Assembly (NCBI GenBank): GCA_964036295.1
Contig: OZ038463.1
Location: forward strand, 11,833,274-11,897,273
Length of the DNA: 64,000 nucleotides
Source: Plumapathes pennacea
Taxonomy: Eukaryota; Cnidaria; Anthozoa; Antipatharia; Myriopathidae
Direction of reading: 5' to 3'
Of the stretch, positions 57,001-64,000 are shown piece by piece. Every line of letters starts with the position of its first letter. Position 1 is the first letter of the stretch. A model generated the notes under the pieces. That model did not search any database and had not been told where the DNA came from. It saw nothing but the letters and a program-made list of their open reading frames with translations. The position numbers and the translations under genes are program-made.

Positions 57001-59466
57001 TGATGTGGTGTTTCTAAGCCAAGGAAATTATCTGGCAGCCAGCGCTTACAGACATCCCTGTTTGATGTAATGTCATATTATGGTGTACACTTTTAAGTAA
57101 ATATGCATGTGTGCATGTGCTGGTAGTCTAATACTGTTCCTGTCACATTATATGGTAGTTTATTAAGGTCGGCGTCTCACGAAAGTGAGAAGCACGACCT
57201 TGTTGCGGCCACGACACCGTCAGTCCGTCAGTCAGTCAGTCAGTCCGTCATCTGTGTCAACAATAGACTTCCAAATTAGGAAGTTTATTCCAAATTTGGG
57301 CACGATCACGCATGATGAAATACATTTCAAGAGATCGATTAACTTTAAGGCACGGAATTATACGACCTTTTAATCACGGCTTTTGGTGAAAGTATGAATG
57401 CGGAAGATGCTCCAAAGGTTTATACTTGCTCTTGGCCGATACCTCGAGTGTTTCAAGCATCGCTCGATTTTCCTGATAAACTCTGTGTGAAAACAACATT
57501 TCATACTGGCGTAACGGTACGGACTTTATATCGATCGTGCAGTTATTATTTTGTGTGAATGTTTCAGTCGGTTGACCGTACACAGGAACCCGGCGTTCAT
57601 CTCTATCGACACTCATTGTGCAGTGGACGCGCGCGATTTAGTTGTTTACATTCCTCAGTTTAATTTGCCTGGATAACTTACCACGAGACTTCAAGTATAT
57701 TGTGTATGCCGAAGCCCTTGAATGAAAGGTTACTCTGGTGTTCTTCGTTGATAATGAGTTACAATTATTAAGAGTTCGCTCGAACGAACTATGCAAGAAA
57801 ACAACACATTCTTGTACGTATGTACGTACTCAGTCATCCGGTTAATATTTATCTGTTTCATCGGATTACCGAGACCGTAAATATGTGAACCTTCTATGAC
57901 AGGTCATTCATGTGACTATAATAAACTTCACTCAAAAAGCATTTTGTATTCGTCGTCATTTGAAACCCGAGTTAATGATTACCGTGAATATGTATACCGC
58001 TTGGAAGGAAGTTACGCCGCTCAAAATGATTTGAACACCGGTAAAGCGGGCAAGGTTTGTGCACTTTAGAATATATCCTGTCAATGTTCGCTTTGAGTTG
58101 AGAGGATTACGCCACTTTGAGGTTTACGAGAAGTTATTTGACTCTGAGCTGAGCCGATTGCCTCATTAAATATGCATGTTACGCTTGATTGAGTGCAAGC
58201 GTGTTGCCCTGCACAGTCGTAAAGCGTGACGTCTTATTTTGCAAAATTTTCCATTCGAATCTCTAAACATACACAGCTGCTGCACAAACGTGTGCAAGGT
58301 TTCAAAACACTAGCCCTACTGACAGCAACCAGATAGCTCCATACTGAACTCTCTTATTTAGCATCAGTTCTAAATCAAAGGAACCATTAACACCAAATAG
58401 GAGGGTTTAGTATTGAGCAATTTGAACTTCAATAGCCCACATCTCAGCCCACATCTCAGCTGTTCAATGCGCTAAAGAGCTAATTTTTTGTGTGACCGTT
58501 TTTAGACAGGGCATTCCACAGAATTGTCTAAAATCCATATTCCGATATTTTTTGTGACATCACTTTACCACTATATTCACTCAAGGCAATCCCTACTTTA
58601 GAGCAGTTAAGACACAAGCCTCTTGTACGGACTAGACCACAACCAAAGTCTGCCAATCAAAAAGATAGCCGACCTTACAGCGGCATCGCTGCTTTGATCC
58701 ACACTACAAATGATAACAGCTTGTTGTTACCTTGCAGAGGATGTTGATGAGCAAGTTTGCCCTGTGTTGCTTCAGCTGACGGACAGGGAGAGCAGTGATG
58801 ATTATCGATCGGAGGCTGTGGCTGTAAGAGTCTTGTACTGTACTTTTGTAAAATTTGTTGTTTGCAAATACAAAGTGTTGCCTTGATTTTCAGATACTCT
58901 TCCAGACAAACTAGAAGTTTTCAGTATTCTCACTTAAATATGGATACAGAAACCAGACATTTATGATTTGAACAATCCACTTCTGGCAGCATTTCTGAAT
59001 CCAGAATTACAATAATTATATTATATAATGTTTTCATGAAAGGTGAAATGTGTTAACACATGCAGCTGAATAATTTACTTTGTGTAAATTTGCATGGGAA
59101 CCATGTCTTTTTCTTGCTGTTTTAGAAATATGATAATTATGCATAGACAAGATATTGAGTAACATTATTTGACAGATGTTATGCCAACTGAACACTTAAA
59201 ACAATAGCAGTACCAATACTGTTCAGTGGCTAATACTGTCAAATTGTGACAGGGATACAATGAAGGGATCAGAATGCAATGTTGTCATCTTGTAGATCAC
59301 CTGATCCAATTTTGTTTTATTCCTTTGCCAGCTCATGAGTAAGATGGCTCCTCTTGTCGGAAGAGGTATCACAGAGAGACACTTCCTGCAAAGGTTTGAA
59401 ACCCTCTGTTGTGATCCACTCTTCCATGTGAGGAAGGTATGGTGTGATTCTTGATTACTTATATAG

Positions 59467-59499
<33 letters not shown>

Positions 59500-60781
59500 T
59501 TATTTGGCTTGCATTATACATAATTATGTACATGAATGCTGTACAAAATTATGGGCATGAAGCCTGGATTTTGGATGGGTTTGTTTTTTTTTCTGTCCAT
59601 GTATGTCTCTTTTTTGGCTTGCAGAAAAAAAAAAGAGTTACCTTTATTTTAATTACCAAAAAGTTTTACATGTATTGTATATCCTGTGCTGGATATTTCA
59701 TGTGTGTCTATTTTAAAATCCATTTGAATAATTGGCTGATTCTCTATGTCTGCAGGTTTGTGCCTCAAACTTTGGTGAGATGTGCAGTGTGCTTGGACCA
59801 GAGTTGACATCAGAAAAAATGGTAAGTTTGTACGGGTTTGTTTGCAAACCTTGAAGCCACATGTACACTACAGTATAGTGGTTTGGGGCTTATGTGCTTC
59901 TTCTTAAGTGGTTCGGAGGATTTGTAAATAGTCCAGAGTCCAGGAGTTGCAACAATGCCGGCTTGGAGTTGGAGATCTGAAGCTTATCAATTGTATGTAT
60001 CAGTCCTGACCTGACATGAAGGGAATGCTCCCCTTGTTTTGGCTATGTTAAAATAATCTTGGGAATTTAGAATTACATGTAAACAGATTTTATTGCCAGA
60101 AATAGACAGCTCATCTGTCTTTTGTTATCACATCTATCATCAGTTGACTAAAGATTTTTCTACTTTTCAGCTGGCATCATTTTACAGATTGTGTCAAGAT
60201 GGAGTATGGGGTGTCCGCAAGGTATAGTGATGTAAATGTGTACATTACAGTAACCGATAAGTCAAGGTTTCATGGCAGGCTTATTGCATGTTTTTGTGTA
60301 CCAGGCATATAGTTAGCAAGCAAAATATTAATGTAACCCTGAATACTGTAGTTTCAGAATGTTGGTGTGTAAGGATTCCAAAACTGTTTAATAGTTTGAC
60401 AGAGATTCCATCTTAATGTTTGTGCTAAAGTCCCCCCCTCCCCATGCAAAACAACATAACTTGTGATAAACTGTGAGGTTTGCTCATTTTATGATATGTC
60501 AAGTTGTACTGGAAGGTATGTGCTCTCAAGCAACAGTGTTCTTCTCTTCCCTAAGGCTTGTGCAGAGTGTTTTATGAGCATCTCCACTGCCAGCCCTTTT
60601 GAAGTCCGCAAGAATGATCTGGCAGACTGCTTCATCAACCTGCTGTGTGACAAGTCCAGATGGGTAAGTTTACTGAAGCTGCTTATGATACACCTTGGGC
60701 CTCCCATGTCTGAGTGGTTTGCCGGAGGAGAGGTGATACTGTACATGCAACGGCTAAATTTGATCAGTGCACCAGGGCTCA

Positions 60782-60813
<32 letters not shown>

Positions 60814-61860
60814 TGCAATTTTGCTACTGTAGTCAAACGTGTATTAAGCACCCAGTATTTGGCGGACAAGTCCGGAAATCTACTCCCCAGTAAAATACTG
60901 AAAACTTTATCTCTGTATTAAGTGCAAACTCTATCTCTGTATTAAGCGGACACTTCACAATTCCTCAAGGGTGTCCGCTTGTAGTTACGAAAATCTAGTC
61001 TCAAGTTCACATATTGTATGCCACAAAACCATGAACTCAGGCACCGTATGTTAATTAGTTTTCTGGTGTCGAAGCCTTTCGTGGAATACAAACGAAATCC
61101 GATGTCGGATCAGTTTAGTGTTGGTCACCAATACTCCCTTTGCACTGCTCGCCTAATCCACTGATGTGTCCTGCGTTTCTGCTTATCCAGGTTCAGATGG
61201 CTGCTTATCAAAGCCTCGGTCCGTTCATCTCAACGTTTGCCGAACCAAGCGAGAGTGGGTTTTGCGTTGGTGAAGACGGAACTCTACGTGAATTCCTCCC
61301 CAAGCGTGAACCGGAAGTGCAATCATCGCCTGTACGCACGGAAGGACAGCCCACTACCAGTGAGAGCACAGATGCTAGTGCCCAAGAAAAGTGAGTTGTG
61401 CAGCCAGCGTGCTACTCTGGGCCCACTAGTTGTTCAAAGCACGTTTAGCTACTGTAACCCAGAATTAAAGAGACCCAGATGCTTTGCGCGCCCAGTGACT
61501 TGACGACGGCCATTTTCGTATCATACGAAAATGGCGGATTCTCGTGTTTTTCTACGTTTTATCGCGAAATAAATCAACACAATCTCAGAAACTGTATTGA
61601 ATACGGCAAGCAGCGACAGTCATATCAATCAGTCATAGCGTGGGCGCCTCAGGAAAGTCGAGCTCCGGATGTAAATATAAACATGGGCGTGCAAAGCATC
61701 TACGGTGAGAGGGTCTTTTTTAAGGTATTACAACTGACTGTGGGTTGAGAAATGGACTGCCCATATTTCATTGCGTGACGAAATTTGTGGTTGTCGTTGA
61801 TTGGCATGCGTTGCTACTTGCATGGAGGTGAATTGACAGTACCATTTCCTCGGGTGTCGT

Positions 61861-61895
<35 letters not shown>

Positions 61896-64000
61896 GCTAT
61901 AGAAACAACACCGCTAAAGAACCGCAAGACTCGGGCACCAGCCAGCAGGAGCGTCACCCCTCTCCCGAGGCCCGCACTACAGATTCAGGTTACATTTCAC
62001 CTCCCGAGTTGTTTATTGACACTGACAAACACGACAAAACTGCGCCTGAAAAGACTGCGCCCGAGAAGCCAGAGAGCGAAAATTGTCCAAAGGATTCAGG
62101 AAATTGTGAATTAACGACGGACCTTGATGACGAAGTAGATGATAAGTACTTTAATTCATTTCTTTTCTGGAGGACGCCGTTGCCACAGGTTGAATTGGAC
62201 GAAGACGATCCCGAAAAGACGAAGTCTCCAAGTCAAAAACCGTCTTTGGGTGACTCTGTAGAGGAGACAAGTTGCTCAAACCAGGCCCAAGGTTATCAGG
62301 AAGGTTCTCACAACCCAAAACTGGGATTTTGTCATGGTGATGATGACAGTGATGAAGAAGAAGCGATACCTCTGTATTCTCTAACAGACAATCTCGATGG
62401 ACCTCACTCTGATCGCCACCTGAATAGTTTTCATGATTATCACGATCAATACCGGTTTGAACTCCACGGGCCGTCCTCTTTTGAGGAGGACCTGTTGATT
62501 TCAGATCCACACACGGCTCCCCCTCAGCAGGTTGGTAAAGACTTCTATTAGGGACCTTAAGCAGAACTAGGACGGCGACGGCAACGCGAGAAACCCGGAA
62601 ATATTGTTTCCATATTCCTATGCTTTGTAACTTTGGCTATTCTCTAGGTTGCCTAATCAGTTCCGTTTTTGCCGACGGTCCATTGCCTTTAAGCGTCTCT
62701 TACTGAGACTAACGACGGCGTAGTTTCTCGAAATGTCGTCCACGTCCTGAAAACAACCTAAAAAGCAAGCATTTGAAGTCGCACGCGAGAGCACGACGAC
62801 TCCGAGATCATGTCAATTTCACACATTTACGTGCGCCTTTTGTCTTCTGCAATGAGTTTTATTGTTTCACAGACGTTGCCGTCGTCCTCTCACGTCCTCG
62901 TGCTTAAGGTCCCTAATTTCCGTTAGTACAGTATACATGTAGTACAATGGAACCGCTATCTTGAACTCGGTTATGTCGAACTCCCCGCTATCTCGAACTA
63001 TTTCTCACTTCCCTTGAGGGTTCGAGATAGCGGGGTTCTACCGTACTTTACAGGTGAACTACAAATCCAGAAACCATCTTGCCAGCTCATTTCTAAAGTT
63101 TAACTAAAAAGTTAAGGGCTCGAAAAATTTCGGTACGTACATTACGTGCAACACAAGTCTGGTAGCCCGCATTCAGTGGTGCCAACTTTCATAAACTGAT
63201 ATCTATTCTTGTTTTGTGTTTGTGCATAGGGTATTACCCTTGACAAAGATGCCTAGTCTGCTGGGCTGTTGGGTACCGAACGAGCGTTTCTTGCTAGCCC
63301 AGGGCATAGAGCTGCCAACGTTAAAAGCCAAACTAAAAGAGGATTACGTACAGCATATTAGTTTGTTGAACAGAAGATCGCATGGCCATGATTGAAATGC
63401 GACCACATTTGACAAAAATTACTGCGCGCACCGTGCCAGACTGCAAGCTATGTCGGGTTCCTTCGCGAGTTCGTGATTTCCAGTTCCAAACAGCACTACT
63501 GTTGGTGTTGATTTATTTCTTTTCTTCTTTTTATAGCACATTTTTCCACAAGCCTTGTTAGACCACTATGTGTCCATGACAGAGCCAGCGAAGGCACAAA
63601 CGATAGACACAGAAATCGCCAGACACTGTGCGTTCAGCTTCCCAGCCGTTGCCCTGACTTTAAGACACGATAACTGGCCGTGTTTGAGGGATACGTACGA
63701 GCTACTGGCCTCTGACATGCAGGTAGAGTGGAGACCATTCTAAGCAATCGACTCTCGGCATATACAGAGAAAAGAAGCGTTCTTTCAGAGATTTTCGAGA
63801 AGTTCACAGTTGCCCTTGAGCTTGAACGTAGTTATAGCTATACATGTTTGTCACTCTTACCTGTTATTTGAGGCTGTTTGTTTGTTTTTATTTGTTTGTT
63901 TGTTTGTTTCTGTTTATATTTACGTTGATTTTTTTACCAGTGGAAAGTCCGCAGGACTCTGGCATTCTCCATTCACGAGTTGGCGCTGATTCTCGGGGAA
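53998..64000 (+). CDS. PPP4R1: Protein phosphatase 4 regulatory subunit 1, 5' part (15 exons, 658 aa seen)
   Basis: HEAT-repeat scaffold that binds the PP4 catalytic subunit. Exons: 53998-54004, 54076-54129 (left edge ±1), 54230-54347, 54477-54580, 55859-55998, 56773-56833, 58738-58823, 59332-59436, 59756-59821, 60171-60221, 60556-60663, 61191-61390, 61903-62530, 63537-63722, 63941-64000 (runs off the window). All phases agree. Protein starts MADIRFLVED. Family-typical HEAT segments include VRVELMEQVPHVAVYC, NNQVRKTSQAALLVLLEQE, VCASNFGEMCSVLG, WGVRKACAECF, AAYQSLGPFISTFAEP and, after a long acidic, low-complexity insert (about 360-575, exon 12 end to exon 13), PQALLDHYVSMTEP and WKVRRTLAFSIHELALILGE. 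The first exon encodes only two codons and one base. The donor after exon 13 is the weak GTTGGT. Confidence 0.95.
54677..54789 (+). CDS. Possible alternative exon inside PPP4R1 intron 4
   Basis: A GT-AG bounded open segment (acceptor GAACAG, donor GTCAGT) can follow PPP4R1 exon 4 in phase 1 and reads GERPVAFFSKNAQEMFMTHL and SEFLQNHNPTFSGNW. It ends in phase 0, which does not fit PPP4R1 exon 5. It could be a cassette of another isoform, an exon of a nested gene, or chance. Confidence 0.2.
55027..55157 (+). CDS. Possible alternative terminal exon with a transmembrane segment in PPP4R1 intron 4
   Basis: Acceptor ACTTCAG, entry phase 1 (compatible with PPP4R1 exon 4), then a hydrophobic run ELIMFLSTCILGLTVVGYY followed by ILKRKSH and a stop at 55155-55157. 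It would give a short membrane-anchored product. No homologue recognised; RNA evidence is needed before accepting it. Confidence 0.2.
55494..55675. repeat. TTAACC...CACTTCCAA dispersed repeat in PPP4R1 intron 4
   Basis: The right end is the inverse of GTTAACCTTTTCACTTCCAA, and the body shares TTTGGTAGTTTAATCAGCTATC with the 53.2-kb copy. Confidence 0.65.
57164..58677. mobile_element. Candidate 1.5-kb non-autonomous element with TAAGGTCGGC termini
   Basis: The ends are TAAGGTCGGC and its exact inverse, both at TA-containing junctions. The left side has a GTCA/GTCC tandem run (57220-57249), and the interior holds an 80-codon minus-strand frame (57374-57616, start MSVDRDERRVPVYGQ) without a known domain. 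It lies in PPP4R1 intron 6. The short termini make this tentative. Confidence 0.45.
59468..59498. repeat. CA microsatellite
   Basis: About fifteen CA units in PPP4R1 intron 8. Confidence 0.95.
60787..60813. repeat. Poly-A tract in PPP4R1 intron 11
   Basis: A run of A followed by a sequence with CAGTATTTGGCGGACAAGTC and GTGTCCGCTTGTAG words, similar in style to AAGTGTCCGCC/TGTCCGCTTA words near 47060-47190. Probably the flank of a dispersed repeat. Confidence 0.6.
61509..61535. repeat. 27-bp palindrome with two AAAATGGC cores
   Basis: Thirteen-base arms (GCCATTTTCGTAT and its inverse) around a single C. Each arm end is a YY1-like AAAATGGCGG-type word. It lies in PPP4R1 intron 12. Confidence 0.8.
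61860..61897. repeat. GTT microsatellite forming an acceptor tract
   Basis: About twelve GTT units lie directly before the CTATAG acceptor of PPP4R1 exon 13, acting as its pyrimidine-containing tract. Confidence 0.95.
62550..62914. mobile_element. MITE with AGGGACCTTAAGCA termini next to a PPP4R1 donor
   Basis: AGGGACCTTAAGCA at the left and its inverse at the right, with GACGGCGACGGCAACG and its inverse just inside. It begins 20 bases after the end of PPP4R1 exon 13. Confidence 0.8.
62930..63055. mobile_element. Short MITE, Tc1/pogo-like ends
   Basis: GGAACCGCTATCTTGAACTC at the left and its diverged inverse ending GCGGGGTTCTACCGTAC at the right, with internal CTATCTCGAACTAT. The termini resemble CAGTAGAACCCCGCTATC-type pogo/Tc1 MITEs; the class is inferred. 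Confidence 0.6.

Overview
The window is intron-rich, AT-rich animal DNA, most likely from a cnidarian and probably a stony coral. Supporting signs are an astacin protease with a C-terminal ShKT domain (the arrangement known from cnidarian secretory and nematocyst proteins), dense miniature inverted-repeat elements, a tRNA-Ser-like SINE, and a hAT-type TTF zinc-finger remnant. The species call is inference. Exons were assembled by hand from reading frames, GT/AG sites and matching intron phases.

Layout. About 0.8-4.5 kb (+): the 3' seven exons of an astacin metalloprotease with a Gly/Pro linker and a ShKT domain. 18.7-30.0 kb (-): a complete 22-exon glucose-6-phosphate isomerase gene of 553 codons with its catalytic residues intact. 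45.4-47.6 kb (+): a three-exon gene for a single-pass membrane protein with two Frizzled-like cysteine-rich domains. 54.0 kb to the window end (+): the first 15 exons of protein phosphatase 4 regulatory subunit 1 (658 codons seen; the gene continues outside the window).

The most unusual content is a family of tiny secreted-peptide genes spread from 9.9 to 51.5 kb. Each has exactly two coding exons joined by a phase-0 intron. Exon 1 encodes a signal peptide plus a short module beginning F-[TG]-[AP]-G-x-G. Exon 2 encodes a segment with S/Q-L-[DE]-x-[LIV]-C-x6-C. I find five intact loci (9.9, 16.2, 34.7, 38.3 and 50.1 kb, all +), one decayed copy (41.9 kb), and one minus-strand exon 1 candidate (13.9 kb) without a partner. 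The 34.7, 38.3 and 41.9 kb members lie in three tandem duplicated blocks (about 33.6-45.1 kb). I do not recognise the family and assign no function.

The rest is mainly mobile-element debris. Highlights are a 1.2-kb inverted-repeat element with an 11-bp target duplication whose two arms carry the same RecQ-like helicase fragment (43.28-44.48 kb), a hAT-like composite holding a TTF zinc-finger remnant and a LINE reverse-transcriptase fragment (39.30-40.83 kb), a tRNA-derived SINE (37.46 kb), and several MITE or foldback families present in two or more copies, some inside introns of the named genes.
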